Source of the DNA: Glossina fuscipes
Lineage: Eukaryota > Arthropoda > Insecta > Diptera > Glossinidae
Length of the DNA stretch: 64,000 bases
Assembly: GCF_014805625.2 (NCBI RefSeq)
Contig: NW_023998431.1
Span: forward strand, 6,533,567 to 6,597,566
Direction of reading: 5' to 3'
In this document: positions 1-12,909 of the stretch, one piece after another
How the letters are laid out: the number at the start of each line of letters is the position of its first letter
How positions within the stretch are numbered: the stretch's first letter is position 1
Translations under genes and position numbers: made by a program
Notes under the pieces: generated by a model
What the model was told of the DNA's origin: nothing
What the model saw: the letters and a program-made list of their open reading frames with translations, nothing else
Database searches by the model: none

Positions 1-2520
1 TGCTGGTGCGGCCTTTTTCTGCAATAGGTGAACAAAGTTTTATTAAGATTTTTGTTACTTTTCTTGAAAGATCTTAACAAAAAATTACATAAAGGAAGAA
101 ACACTTGAAAACTTAACGTAGGGTATTAGTTTTTACTGGATTGGATAAAATTAGTAAGCATCCAAAAGAAAGTTTTTTGTTGTTTTTTCTCGTTTTTCAT
201 GTTTTTGCTAAAAGCTTAAAGCATTTGGGAAAAAGCAGAAAACAAATTAAAAAGCATTGGTTGGTTTGCCTATAAAAAGCTTCTAAATCACTGTTGTGTT
301 TAATTGACTCTCACCTTCACAATATCCTCATATTCACATACAATATACGTCACTTGAAGTCGCAGTTAATTTTATTTTTACTGAAATAATTATTAAGAAT
401 TATTTTTATTTATGATTTAAAATTTGTTTTTATAAGTACTATTACTATTACAACTTCTAACATTACTATCACTACTAGTATTAATAATTCTATTTGTTGC
501 TGCTTCTAGGGCCACTACTACTGGTATTATGATTATTATTTTTATATAGTAATTTAATATGTATTTTTATTGATACTTACCTCACCTCGTCATCAGCCAT
601 GTTGTTTGTCGGTTTTAGGTTTTAGAATCTGTAATTAAAAGTTAGAACCAAAGCAAAACATGTATTCTGAGGATATATGTGTATAAATGTATATGCGCAT
701 ATTAAGTAGATATACATATACATATATATGTGGTTTAAAAAATTATATATTTACATATATATATATATATATATATAGGCTTAGAAAATTAAAAACAAAG
801 CTTAGGCCAAATGGAAGAAGAGGAAGATTTTGATTTTTAGATATATATTAAATCATATTTCGCGATGACAAGTAAACTTTTATGGGACGAACCGTCGAAC
901 CCGTATTCCAAATCGAGCTTTTGTAGTTTTCGGTTTTTATATCCATCCGTCTGTTCATCTTTCCGCACGTCTTATTGCTCGTCTACTTAATCCCTTGTAC
1001 GCTTCTTGTTGAAACAGACAGATTAGCCCATAAATAGGTTAGATAAAATTGCAATCTTACAACTACTGAAACGAAAGCATATATATTTCGTGGAGTCATA
1101 TAAAGAGGGAGAGCGTCGGTAGCCATATCGGCTAAGCTACAGGTCCACAACTCTAGCACGTTTTACAAGTTTTGTGTGCTCGTTTGAGACGGTGGGTGCC
1201 AGGAGCTTGCTACATGTCGAACGCAGCTTTCTTTGTTACTTCTCTGCCTTTTAGCAAACGTGAGAGGGCGAGCCGATTAAGTCCATTTTCACTTCAAAGT
1301 TCCATGAGACTTTAAGAAAAATCTCTTTGTAAATATATAGCAGGTATGTAATTATAAAATCAGAATTTGCCCATAGATTGCGATAGCTATCAATGGAATT
1401 ACCGTCAAACCGCACCACTGACACCATTTTCTTGTTGACATATGACCAATCTTTTGCAATTAACAACAATACAACTTTCATGTCGCTATAAGCGCTTAAC
1501 TGGAAAGTGCTAGTCCGTGGGGATTATTCCGCAGACTTGACCCTTTCCAATCATCACTTGCTTACAACGGCGGATCATGCACTTGCTAAGCTTCATTGCA
1601 CACAAAGGCAAGGGAGGTCTGAAGGATGAATAACTCGCGAAAAAAGAGTAAGACTTTTTAAGGCATAGCATTCAGTAATTGTCAGATAGGTGGAAAAAAT
1701 GTATAGCTAGCGATGTGCAATACTGCGAATAAAGTATTTTTCATCATTCTCATACAATGAACATGTAGTTTCTATGGAAACACTTCGTCCTTACATTAAC
1801 ATATCCGGTAGCGTGTATAGACCAAAATTCACTGTTAAAAATATTGCCAAATTATTAAAATCTATGCGCACGTTACTGTAATCTTTTAGTTGCCAGAGTG
1901 ACGTGATTGACCCATTTACACGTTTGCACAGGTTTACTAGATATATAGCCAAAACTTCATGTAGTTTTATTTTATATTTCACAGATTACTAATAAAAAAA
2001 TGGCGATATTGTTAGTTCCTTTCGAAATCATTCTAGCATAGAAGCTATTACAAGTCTGACAACAACTTTTAAGCAGTTCCGATACATTCTATAGCTCTTA
2101 ATATTGTCACATAAAAAGGCCGACTTTGACATTTACTAAGCCTATTTTGTCACATAACCTGAGGATATTTTATCTGAATTTTTTCAACAGTAAAAGTTTC
2201 AATAATAATGGACCAATTGGACGCGGTTTAAATTATCTCACACGGTGTCCAAGCATCTTTAGAAAGCCAAATCGCTCTATACCCCGTCCTTCATTATATC
2301 CTTCCTTAATAGCTATAAAAACTTTCTAAATGTTACATGTTTGCTTGAAGCGACAAATGTCTTACATGTGCTCCTGTTATATATAGTATCTACTGTAAAG
2401 GTATTTGTAAACCCCTTCGAATCGACGTATTGGCTTATGCAACCATAAATACACACACATAGAAGATCTGAATACTGTCGTGGCTTACATCCAGCATACC
2501 TTAGTACATAAAGGACCAGA
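1..2520. other. AT-rich non-coding stretch
   Basis: I see no recognisable gene, RNA gene or transposon protein here. The open frames are short (60-80 codons) and occur on both strands without family resemblance. The only clear structure is a (TA)n microsatellite near 754-777. The sequence could be intergenic or part of a very long intron of a gene beginning outside the window; nothing distinguishes the two. Confidence 0.6.
754..777. repeat. (TA)n microsatellite
   Basis: An uninterrupted alternating AT run of about 24 bases within a longer AT-rich patch. Confidence 0.9.
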
Positions 2521-2529
2521 TGCCAATGT

Positions 2530-3448
2530 GTTGGTAGAATGAAGAAACAAGCCAATTGAGGGAGGAGTGCCTAAAAATCAAGACACGAGGGACAAGATCC
2601 AGAGAAAATATAAATCATCTCGAGTCTTACAAAAATGCGAAGAAGTTTCTCAAAGTAGCAATGAAAACCAATGAACCGAGATACTGAAACAATTTATGTG
2701 AAGACATAAATAACGATTCGTGGGCATTGCTGTACAAAATAATAAACAATAGAGTTACCGCGGGATGCCTATACCAGGAATTGCAAATGCTCTCTGGCCG
2801 CAAACAACAGTAGCAGAACTGATCCTGGCAACAAAGCATCGATCCTTGGGAAAAAGGAAAGAAACAAAAAAGTTCTGCGCTGTCATCACATTGGGCATCA
2901 GAAACGCATTTAACATGGCTGACTGCGAAAACATCATAAAAAGTTTAAACAAGCGAAGAAGATTCCTGTGGAGTCTCATGTATGACAACCTGTTCAATAT
3001 AGAGTTTCCAAGAGAAGTGAAATTTATAGGTTTTGCCGATCGTATTGCCCTCACTGTATAGCAAGCGTTGACCAAGTTACTACAAATCATAACTAACGAT
3101 AAGTTAAGCCGAGTAAGCAAAACTGAAGCCATACTGGTGACGAATAGAAGTCTGATGGAAAGTGTGGGAAGGTGAAGGAAATTACAGCGATGTCAGCACA
3201 CTTAAGACTACTATCCGGGAGAGCATGTTGACAAAATGACAGCAAACGACTCGAAACTAAGTTGAAAGATAGAAGAAATGCGTCAGTGTCTTGCAAGATA
3301 TGCTTCAGTATAAAGCCGAAAGAAGACGACATGCGAAGTCGGAGTGTCAGTCGAGGAAGGGGGAGATAAGGTAATTATGCGAAAGGGCATCCGGGATGGC
3401 TTGGACCACAATGTATATTCGCAGTGCCCTGCTACTACGTGCACTAAA
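2530..3448 (+). pseudogene. R1-clade LINE fragment, reverse transcriptase part (decayed)
   Basis: This is a remnant of the ORF2 reverse transcriptase of an R1-clade non-LTR retrotransposon. The readable stretch begins with MPIPGIANALWPQ near 2765, as in the R1 connector just upstream of the polymerase. It continues with TLGIRNAFNMADCENI, the motif A region normally written D-x-x-N-A-F-N; the usual aspartate is G here (LGIRNAF). Next come MYDNLFNIEFPREVK and FIGFADR near 2980-3050, where the catalytic F-A-D-D box has lost its second aspartate (D to R). A stop follows and a KTEAILVTNRS block survives near 3119-3151. The polymerase core between motif A and the catalytic box is shortened. The copy cannot be active. 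R1 against the related LOA clade is not decidable by eye. Confidence 0.75.
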
Positions 3449-3449
3449 G

Positions 3450-3483
3450 AAAAAAAAAAAAAAAAAAACACGCACACACACAG
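3450..3483. repeat. A19 run followed by (CA)n
   Basis: Nineteen adenines are followed directly by a CA-rich run (cacgcacacacacag). It lies between the two R1-like pieces and may be the tail of the left copy and/or a microsatellite target. Confidence 0.85.
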
Positions 3484-3539
3484 AGAGGTAAACAGACGCA
3501 AAAACAGAAAAATGAAAGTGAGCAGCCATTAGAGAGCAG

Positions 3540-4300
3540 AAAATAGAGAGAATGGCGTAACCACCAAGCCGGATGCTACGTAAGACAGGTGAAAAAAAAT
3601 TGAAAGTGGGCAGCACTCTTAAGGGTGAAATGTCGTTGGAATGGCAGCAAGGCAAGGACGGTAATAATACACGTTTAAAGACAAAGATAATCGAAGACAA
3701 AGTTAGCACGAGGTTGAAGGAGAACGAAATTAAGGGGAAAATGAAATGTCTGAATGAAGCAGCAACAACAGAAGAAATTGTTGTCACGATCAACAAGCAA
3801 TATAATAATAATAAGCAACTAGCAAGTCGCTAATGAAGCTATTAAATTATTGCAAAAAGCCTGTTCCGGCAAGGCACTACAGAAGGCAGGGAAAATTAAA
3901 GTAGGATGGACGATCGACCGAATAAGGGGAAAGAATTACCTCTTGAAGTGCTTCAGGTGCTTAGAAGCTAAACAATGCAGCGAACGGGCCACCAGCCTAA
4001 GTAATGTACAAACGAGGCGTGATGTGTTAGTCGAAGTCGACTTCAGGATGCAGATGGATATTCTCTATAGTGACGTATGGAGGAAAAACCCGCTATTCAT
4101 AGCAGGCGAATTTGCCACTTGGGCGACAGATTGGCATTTCAAATGGGTGGACATTTGAAAAACAGCGTCATACTTGAATCTTTGCCTTGTCTCGATAAGG
4201 CATATCGACAATTGTCGATTGACAATCCTGCCGAGAAAGCATTCAACAGAAACGATCACCGTTTAGTGACCGATATAATCATGGCCAGCAATGCATGAGC
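3540..4300 (+). pseudogene. R1-clade LINE: ORF1 (gag) plus endonuclease fragment
   Basis: The first part (about 3573-3833) resembles R1-clade gag: KLKVGST, then SLEWQQGKDGN and EDKVSTRLKENEIKG. The next frame (3850-4158) carries KIKVGWTIDRIRGKNYLLKCFRCLE, in which K-C-F-R-C-L-E is the start of the first CCHC zinc knuckle of the clade. The same frame passes directly into endonuclease sequence, IAGEFATWATDWHFKWVD, which corresponds to the A-G-D-F-N-A-W motif with the catalytic D-F-N changed to E-F-A. A final piece, FNRNDHRLVTDIIM near 4240-4280, matches the C-terminal endonuclease S-D-H-R region. The distal knuckles and most of the endonuclease are deleted and several frameshifts are needed. 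Non-functional. Confidence 0.75.
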
Positions 4301-4389
4301 TTCGTGGCTAGCCTGGAGCGCCGACGGAAACGGTCCTTGATGAACGAATGGCAAAAACATTAGAGCAGGTAGAACAAAGGTAAATGAAC

Positions 4390-4905
4390 GTAACGGCTCA
4401 TACCAGATCTGCGACTGTGGTTTTGTAGACAGCATGGAAAGGTTTACTTTTACCTAACACATCGTGCGAGCGATTGTGGTCGTTCCCGAACACACTTACC
4501 TAGGTTTAAGATAGAGCAGAACCCATTTTGTAGTTTTTGCAAATGCCCTGAAAACGCTGAATACGTGTCCTTTGTCTGTCCGAATAACAAAATGAATGAC
4601 AGAGAGTACAGATGGAAATCGGGGAGTTTCCTCTCCCCGATAGTGTTATGGCAAATGTCCTGCACGAGGTGAACAAATGAAAACCGGTTGCGGTGTTTGC
4701 CGCAAACATAATGAAAAAATAAAGAAAGGAGGAGCGTCAATCTAGGCTCTTAAATAGTGTTTAGACGGCCACCCTCCCTGTAAACGTATACTTAACGGTC
4801 ATATCATAACGTACGGATAGGGGACGAGGTATTTTTGAGCGGGCTAAAGTGTCGCACTGCCTAAAGAGGGCGGCTTTCGATGCTTTCCTCGCCCAAAAAA
4901 AGAAA
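4390..4905 (+). pseudogene. R1-clade LINE: ORF2 C-terminus and 3' untranslated region
   Basis: From about 4503 one frame reads KFKIEQNPFCSFCKCPENAEYVSFVCP, the C-terminal cysteine motif of R1-type ORF2 (C-x2-C, the usual H-V replaced by Y-V, then C). Downstream, with in-frame stops, come NVLHEVNK, VAVFAANIMKK and RKEERQSR, resembling the basic C-terminus of the same family. A GC-richer untranslated segment (about 4760-4890) ends in an A-rich tail near 4895-4911. Together with the preceding entry this looks like one internally deleted copy lacking the polymerase. Confidence 0.65.
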
Positions 4906-4935
4906 AAAAACTCATACACACACACAAATACGCAC
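4905..4935. repeat. A-rich tail followed by CA-rich repeat
   Basis: An A-rich run leads into catacacacacacaaatac. It has the same A-then-CA arrangement as the block at 3450-3483. Confidence 0.7.
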
Positions 4936-5548
4936 AATATTACATACCCCTATTAACCAACAAAAACAAAAATTATAATTTCAAGTTAAAATAGAGAGAG
5001 CTAGTTTAGGATGTAAACAACAATCATCAGGTTAAACTTCACTTTCGTGGCATTTTGGCTAACTGGTTCAAATATTGAAATGCGTTCTGCTTCATTCCTT
5101 TACCGAACTTCTTGATCGTAGACTCCACTAATTTAGTCCTCATATACACGTGTCGTGTGATTTGCACCTTTTTTCCAAAATCAACAAACTAAACGCTCTT
5201 TGAAGAAGATTAATTTTGGTTAACGTCAAGCTTCGGCTTAAGCGTATCATTTGCAATGAAGTCCATTTTGAAGCAACTTAAATAGATATTTATAAGTGGC
5301 TGAAGACAGTATTTGACATTTTAGAATGTCCATTTCTCTTTTGACAATATTTATTATTAACTTATTGTATTTCTGTATTCGTCTCTAGCAGCCAGCCAAC
5401 TGAGAAGCGTGAAAGTAAAAAAAAACGTTTTCAGTATTTTCGATTAATGCAATAAATTAAAGGATCACTCCTTTCAAATCGATGAAAATAATTTAAATAG
5501 TTTCCGTTAACATTTACATACATATAAGAGACAATGTAACCAAAATAT

Positions 5549-5581
<33 letters not shown>

Positions 5582-6699
5582 CTATTGTTGTTGCATCTAA
5601 TTGTATATATATTTGCTTTTTAGAAGATCGAAAGATTTGAAATAATTTTTTTAATTTAAACAAAAAATAAAGAAGCAAAAAAGTTGATACATCTAATTTT
5701 TATTCTTTTTCGCTTTTAGTTGTTGTCCGTATAAGGAGGTGGATTAAATTGTCTGCGCAGGTTACGTTTTTCTTTTTTGGGTGCGTTGAACGAACGGATA
5801 AGAATATAGATGTAACTGCCTACGTTAGATTAGGAGAAAAGAGATCAGTAGAGAAATAAGAAAATCGAAGAGTGAAAAGAGAATAGTCCTGTATGCATGT
5901 GTACATATACACGTATATGTGTATAGCTTTGCGTAAATATGTCAAAATGCGTGGGCCAATATGCAAACGTATTAGAATTAATATACGCATATGACTGCAT
6001 ACATGTACACCATGTATCGAAATGTATTCATAAAAAATAGGTGAGTGGGTGATAATATTATGAAAGAGTATGTAAATGACAAAAAGCAATACAAACGCAT
6101 AGAAGGAAAACATTTCTTTTTTTTGAAATTATTGTTCCAACTTATCGGGGAGTTCCGTAAAACTTTAAATGAACGGCTAATTTTTATTTGGTTTAAAGAT
6201 TTTCAAACTTTAGTAGCACTTGCGAACAAAAGCAGAGCATTCTTTATGTTCGTTTGAAAGAATTGATGGAATCGCTATGTAAAGGTAATCTTAAAATAGA
6301 TCAAATTATTGCACATATGCCGTTGTTCGCATGTTCGCACAGTTTAATGAATTTATGTGCATAGAATATTCATTGTATATATTCTATCAATATTTGCAAA
6401 ACCATGTATATATATATATATATATATTTGCAGAAATATTTATATATACATAGATATATCTATATATACGTATATGTGTGTTCATGTGTCTGTCTTAACA
6501 AGACCTTGAAGCCCGCAAAGTTTGAGCCAAAAATTTATTAAAACATACAAAAACTGTAGCAAAAAAATTCTCATTTATATTTTCTAATATTCGATAGCAA
6601 TTTCTAAACAATTTTTCTGAATTTTCTTTCCCTTATTTCCGTCCTTTTTTAGCCGCAATCCATTGTCAAGAATGGATAGAGATACACTACTTGTCTTTC
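4936..6699. other. AT-rich non-coding stretch with TA repeats
   Basis: No gene or transposon protein is recognisable. It contains alternating AT tracts at 5552-5581 and 6406-6427 and many short A or T runs. Short open frames at 5820-6113 (minus) and 6045-6257 (plus) are low-complexity and overlap each other. Confidence 0.6.
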
Positions 6700-7065
6700 C
6701 ATTTATAATACCCAGAAGTACGCATCAGAGATCCCATAAAGTATATATATTCTTGATAAGCGTAAGATTCTGAGTCGTATTAATTATTTTCCATCCGATT
6801 GTCTCTTTATAGATTTTTTAGATCCACGGAAATTGAGATCAAATTGTGCAACTTGTGTTTTACATGCAAACATTATCTAAATAATAAACATAATCTTTTA
6901 ATAAACACGCCCACAATTTCTTAAAAACTACCATAGATCAAACATACATAGAAACTAAATTAGATCAAAGCAATCAAAAATTTCAATAAATTTGCGTTAA
7001 TACAATACTTACGCATTTGTAGCACAATTATTTACCATATTGCCACGCCCATATCGAGAAAAAAC
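6700..7065 (+). repeat. DINE-1/INE-1-like interspersed repeat
   Basis: The block opens with a 'taatacccagaagtacg' type start and then 'gatcccataaagtatatat' and 'attcttgat', a hallmark phrase of the fly DINE-1/INE-1 Helitron-derived family, followed by 'attctgagtcg'. Two later stretches carry the other hallmark, 'cacgcccac' near 6906 and 'tgccacgcccat' near 7040. It is non-coding and degraded. Borders are approximate because no terminal hairpin was identified. Confidence 0.6.
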
Positions 7066-7435
7066 CGCAATATTTTATTTATACATTTACCTAAAAAACG
7101 ATAAGTATCCAAGATTCGCCCCAAGGCGAATATAGCTTTCTTACTTTTCATTATTTTTAGATCAGGCGACTTGATATTTATCTTATATATATATATATAT
7201 ATGCATGTATAACTTTGACCATTTTCATTGCTCTTGGTTGCAGATACGTTCACATATTAACTCACAACACATGAACATACTCTAGCCATATCATTGAGGA
7301 ATCTATATAAACGTAAGGTGTGTATACTATAATCCACATACAAAACACCATACAAGAAACTTTGTTATGCAATCGTTTTTAATTGATTTCGAAAAATTCT
7401 TCGAAATTTTATTCACACTTATACTCTACACAAAT

Positions 7436-7440
<5 letters not shown>

Positions 7441-7480
<40 letters not shown>

Positions 7481-7510
7481 ATATATATATGTGTGTGTAC
7501 ATATATATAA
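7441..7510. repeat. Compound (TA)n/(TG)n microsatellite
   Basis: About 34 bases of alternating AT, then short GT runs, then AT again. Confidence 0.9.
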
Positions 7511-8932
7511 GTTTCAAGTTTATCATTTATTAGCCCTTACTCACTTTGACTAATAAAAAGTGTTTTCATCACTTCAGCTTTTAAGCTTAAGACTCTTTTC
7601 CCTTAATATTGTGAATACTTTATTGATATAATTTTTTCTTTTCTTCTCTTTTTTTTCTTTTTTTGATTGCTTTTCTTTTCCTAAAGGCTTCTTAAAACTG
7701 CCTCTAATTTCTAACTCTTTTTTTATTTTTTTTTTTATTTTATTTTATTTGTCCGACAGCTTCACTCACCTTAAAGAAAATAAAATAAGGTGTTCTTGTG
7801 CTAACACACTATTAGAAAAGAACCAAAAAGACTGAACGGTCCGACGTTTTACGGCAGACTATATTTTTTTCCACCAACTCACAACAGATCATTTTTCCGG
7901 CCTCTAAATATCATTACTGCTGCATATCTAACAGTCTCTCTCACGAACGAAAAGCAGACTTGCTTTTCTCTCTAAAAAGCATAATGCGCATGCTATCACC
8001 ATTGGGGTGACCATCAATATTAGGCAACTATTAGCAAAAATAATTTACTTATTGAATACACTTGGACCACTGTGCATTGTTTTAACTGAAAAACTGTCTT
8101 TTCGTTGATATTCGTCTATAATACAAGTACACACCTCTTTGCGTCTACACAAATAATTTTTCATCTTTCTTATGTATCTGGGCATTAAGTATAAAAATAG
8201 AATTTATTAAGAAATAGATACGAATGCTTGCTTCATGTTGGAAACACAATTTTTGTCCAAGTTAATACAGTGTAGGAGAATATGTAACAATTTACGGAAA
8301 TCTTAGCGGGTGAAATATAAAAGAAAAAAATACGAAGATCAATTTCATAAGTGTCTCAGCGAATGCACTATAATAGGAATTTTTGCAGAAGTTTTCTATG
8401 ACAATCCTTTTACCCTACAATTCCACAAACAAAATTGTATCTCATGGCATTTAAATGCTATAAATTCTTTTTGCGATAATTATTAAAGCTTCCTCTCGTT
8501 CTTTTCATCAATTATTTCAGTCATTATTCAGTCATTCATCGATTGCGAAATGATCTTTAGATCCACCAAGTAGCGTTTAGTTGATAATGAGACAATAACT
8601 TATCACTTTTGCCATCGATGTCGATGTAATTTTTATTTAATCACGAAGCAGATTTCGAGAATAAAGCGATTCGTTCGATCATTAGCTGCTTTATTAGCGA
8701 TTTGAACTGGCTTATGATCGGCTATAAGGTCGCACAATTGTAGACCACTAGTCAAACACAAAATAGCTTTTAGCCAGTCCAAACCTTTGGCGTTTTCGAT
8801 CCTAGATTGTTACTGACACTGCTTTCTCGCTAATCAGTTTTTTTATCAATTTCGGCCCAAGTTATTCTTCCTGACATTCGGGACAATTCGATATTCAAGT
8901 CCAACGTACACAAGTCCTACTCGCATTTTTTT

Positions 8933-8944
8933 TCTCTCTCCCTC

Positions 8945-8975
<31 letters not shown>

Positions 8976-8976
8976 G
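8933..8976. repeat. (CT)n tract
   Basis: About 44 bases of nearly pure CT with two single-base interruptions (tg). On the minus strand it is a GA run, the kind of sequence bound by GAGA-type factors in flies. No promoter is evident next to it. Confidence 0.85.
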
Positions 8977-11900
8977 TTTCTGTACCTAAAACTATTCGCG
9001 ATCGCCGTCATGTTTACATGCATAGGAGGCACAGTGGACATAGTTCTTAACTATAGGGAAAGGATGCCTTGAATTGGTCACGAATCGCTTTCTTTTTATA
9101 ATCGAAGGGGAACCTATTCGGTAGCAAAAACCTGATATAGTAGATAGCGGTTACATTTAAAAAGAAAAGGCGAAAATATAAAATTTACATAATAATTTAT
9201 AAACAAAGAACATGTCAATTGGCCAAGTTGCACTTACATTTACAAATGACACTGCCGAATATTTTGCAGTAATATCTTGTAAACATTGCAGAAGAGTCAA
9301 ATTTTTGCTTTCTGATATAATTAAAAGAATTACAACGGTTTTCAAATTTGGATGAGAGGTCTGCTGTCAAACGACGAAAGTACGGACGGGCATTACTACC
9401 AATCAATTCAGAATTTTATACCTATTAAGAAGGCGTATGCGTAGCTTGTAGAAACTTTGATCAATATTGCTAAATGTTAAAGACAAACTGACCAAATTAG
9501 TCAGTCACCATTCTTGCGGTCTTATGCACAAAAACTAACGGATATACACTGTAGATAAGTCAAATGAGTTAGTAGTCGAAGACGAAAAAAATTATTTCCA
9601 ATATCGTGCTATTTGACCATAAAATTGTATTCGCTTATCGAACACACAATTATATAAATAAAGCATGTTAGATGGAACCCTTTCATGCCGAAGCGAGTTA
9701 ACTTCTAGATATATATGATTGCTTTTTCAAACGTTTTGCAATCTACCTTCTCATGCTTTTCTATCAAAAAAAAGCCTTTGTAATCGATTGTTTGACTGAC
9801 ATGTCACCTTTCAAACGTACATTAGTGTGGCGCAATCTAATTGGTATTGCTTGATATATGAGACTAAACACAATTTATTGAGAAATTTCTCCCAAAATTT
9901 TTCCCGCTATAGACATCCATTAATCTGCTAGGCATCGTCACATTTGATCAATTACAGTAAGGACGACGAAACGATATAATGCGAAACAGTTTTCAGCGAA
10001 ACAGCATTCACTTGAAATTAAATTGAAATTGTTGAAATTAAAATATGTACATGACTAATTAATATTGCAGTCCTGTTTAAAACACGCGGGAAAACGAATA
10101 GACCAGCCCGACGCCCTTGGTCGAATGGATGCTGCTGCTCACACTGGGATAGGTTTTTGGAAGTCGATGGCGAACTCGATGGCATTCGACGCAAATATCT
10201 GTTTCGACGATGTTGTTTTGCGATTTTATGTGAATCGGCTGCTGTCGAGTCAATTAACGTTTTTTATAAACAGCGTTGTATTTGTAATATCATTGGTGTA
10301 TGAATAACATTATAAATACAAATAAATAAAAAATAGAAAAATAAAGTAGATAAGCAAATAATCAGACCAATAATCCAAATAGCCAGAGTGATAAGAGGGA
10401 GCTCTAAACAAGGTCGAGATGGTTTTAAGAAATGAAGAAAAACCCGAAATCAATAGAAAGGCAAACAAGGAAGACTAAATCTATGCAGTTATTTACTGGT
10501 GAAAAATATAATTGCCTTACGGATGTACGAGGCATATTTGGCAAATCCGATATATCATTGATAGTGGGTGTAAAAGATTTGGGACGCAGAAAATTTTTAT
10601 TAAAAACAAAATGAGTTATGTATTATCTGCGGTAGCAATATCGACACGCATAGAATGCAACGAAACATAATATACATGAATAACCGACCGAATGTGTAAT
10701 GGAATATTACTTGAAAAACTGAATCCCACACCTACACCTATTTGACAATTAAAATATGCAGATACAGGTAATAACGTAACAGACCGATCCCTACGCAAAA
10801 AGGATTAACGAGTGGATCGATAGTTTTAGGGTTTCGCTGATGATTGTACTGGAGCCCCAGGTTCTTTAGATGATTTTTAAACGTAACCTGGCAAGAGCAA
10901 AAGAGAGAAGATTTTAATCTTCTCCGATTTGTTGTTCTGGACAAGATTTTCAGACAACAATCATGATTTCACTTATCAGACAGACGGGTGTAGCATAATT
11001 AGTGGGCTGGGTGATAGCGATTGTTGTTTGTTTGCAAAAGCTTATGTTTGGAATTAATAAACATTATCTATCAAACCTACTGTGCAAGTTAAGGTTAAAT
11101 GTGATCCAAGTTTAGTAGAACTTTAACTCAAGGACAGTAAGTTAGAGAATAAATACTTCGAAACAGTCCAAGATTATCAATAAAGGTGTAGTCTTAAATA
11201 AGCGTGAAAAAAATAACGAAAATCGTACAATGCGTTATACATTATCGTTACTATGCAACACTTGCCCTTTGTAGGTGAATGCCAAAAATCAAATCATTTA
11301 AACAATTATAAGCAAAATTTTTGCCAGAATTTGGAATTGAAATCTATCGGTACAGTTATTTATTTAACTACGCTAATTACGTACTCGCAATGTAGTAAAT
11401 AAAATTTTTACGATCGTGACAGTTTTCGAAATGGAATTGAAAATTTCCTCAATACTTAATATTGAGATTAACGAGAATTCATTAATACTTCATTTCGACA
11501 TTAATGGGAATAATTTTAACTTATAAGGTTGTTCTCCATGTTATCACTATTTGTGAGCAGCTTTTTTCAAGGTGTAGCAGACGAAAACTAGAGTTAGAAG
11601 CACGTGATATCTGGTAAATATTTTTGATCGATTTCAAAGAGAGACTCAAAGTGTTAATTAATTTTAGAATATTGATTCATTTGTGATGAAGAAATGTTAA
11701 CAAAATTTTTTAATTAAAAACCCATGAAAAATTAAATTAATATTGTTAATAAAGTTATTTCAAACGAAAGGTTGGACAACCCTGAGAGATATCCTTTACG
11801 GCGAGCATCTTCACTGCAGTATCAATATTTTGAATTGAAACCTTTACTATTTTTTTCGTTTTGTTTTAAGCAAAACTGAGGAACTGTAATGTGTGAGCGT

Positions 11901-12118
11901 TAACAACATTTAAAAAAATTTGGAGTTAAAAAGAATTCTTTTTCTCTTTTTATTGTAGGTATGCTGCATGTTTTAAAAGTCATTTATGTAGCGGCAAGTT
12001 TATGTATTTACTAGCGGGAGAGACGGTTGTTGCAAAATTTTTGTGCGTCATTTGACCTAATTTTGATGTCCCGAACAGTATGTATATGCATAAGCAGACA
12101 TACACGCGTGAGTACGCA

Positions 12119-12219
12119 TATATATATATATATATATATATATGTACGTATAGGTGTGAGTGTACTCTCGGTCGGCAAGGGCAATGAATATTTTGCATAT
12201 ATATATATATATATATATG
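12119..12219. repeat. Two (TA)n runs
   Basis: Alternating AT at 12119-12143 and 12197-12219, separated by ordinary sequence. Confidence 0.85.
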
Positions 12220-12909
12220 CGTGTCGCTTTTCTTAATAATAATATATACATATATAGTGACGTCATTACCTATATAAAATTTTATATACCAATTTATATA
12301 TATACATAGTTCAGCTAGACTGCAACTTCGATTCAATTCAGTAAATTAAAACTATAACCTTAATTATGACATTATAACCTAAGATTAAGTAAAAAGAAAA
12401 GAATTAGAAAATCTATAGATAAATGAATGAACAAAAGTCAGAAAAAAGTCATGTAAACACCTAGCCCTGAACCTCACTTCGAGATGATATCCATCAAGCT
12501 GAGCGTGTGTAACTAAATCGACGGAAACTTGCCTAATCATGGCAACCAATCATAATAACGCCAACAAAAACAGTGTAACGACGTATCGAACGCGACTTTA
12601 TTATCATTAATTTAAAATTTTACTTTAGATGTGGCGTCGGCAATACTCTAGCATTAAAAAGAGTAGATACTACCATATGTGTGGAATCAGATAAAGAGAA
12701 ATGATTATAAATATTAAATTAAGATTTTTTTTTTCCAAAAGAGTTGAAATGGGTTAAAAAATTCTTCATCGAATTTACATTGGCCCACTTTCATGAAACG
12801 AAAGCGTCTTCAATAACAGATAGGAATATTGAAGTTTATTTCATGTCACAAAGGTTGCGATTTTACATCATAATCTAGTAACTTCAGTTAAATAATCACC
12901 GTGCTGAAC

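Larger units (their letters stand above)
7066..12890. other. Long non-coding stretch
   Basis: No gene family was recognised in 5.8 kb. It contains TA repeats (7184-7202, 7441-7510, 12119-12143, 12197-12219), a T-rich/TTTC-rich area at 7627-7750, and a pyrimidine tract at 8933-8976. A modestly GC-richer open frame (10065-10307, plus) follows a splice-acceptor-like 'tattgcag', but its product resembles nothing I know. It might be one exon of a split gene or chance. Confidence 0.5.

Noticed and set aside
3347..3796. 149-codon minus-strand frame with a poly-Phe run
   Set aside because: Antisense of the A19 run and of the R1 gag fragment, which is better explained on the plus strand.
11980..12336. 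Minus-strand 118-codon frame rich in Tyr and Ile
   Set aside because: Produced by the (TA)n microsatellites on both strands.
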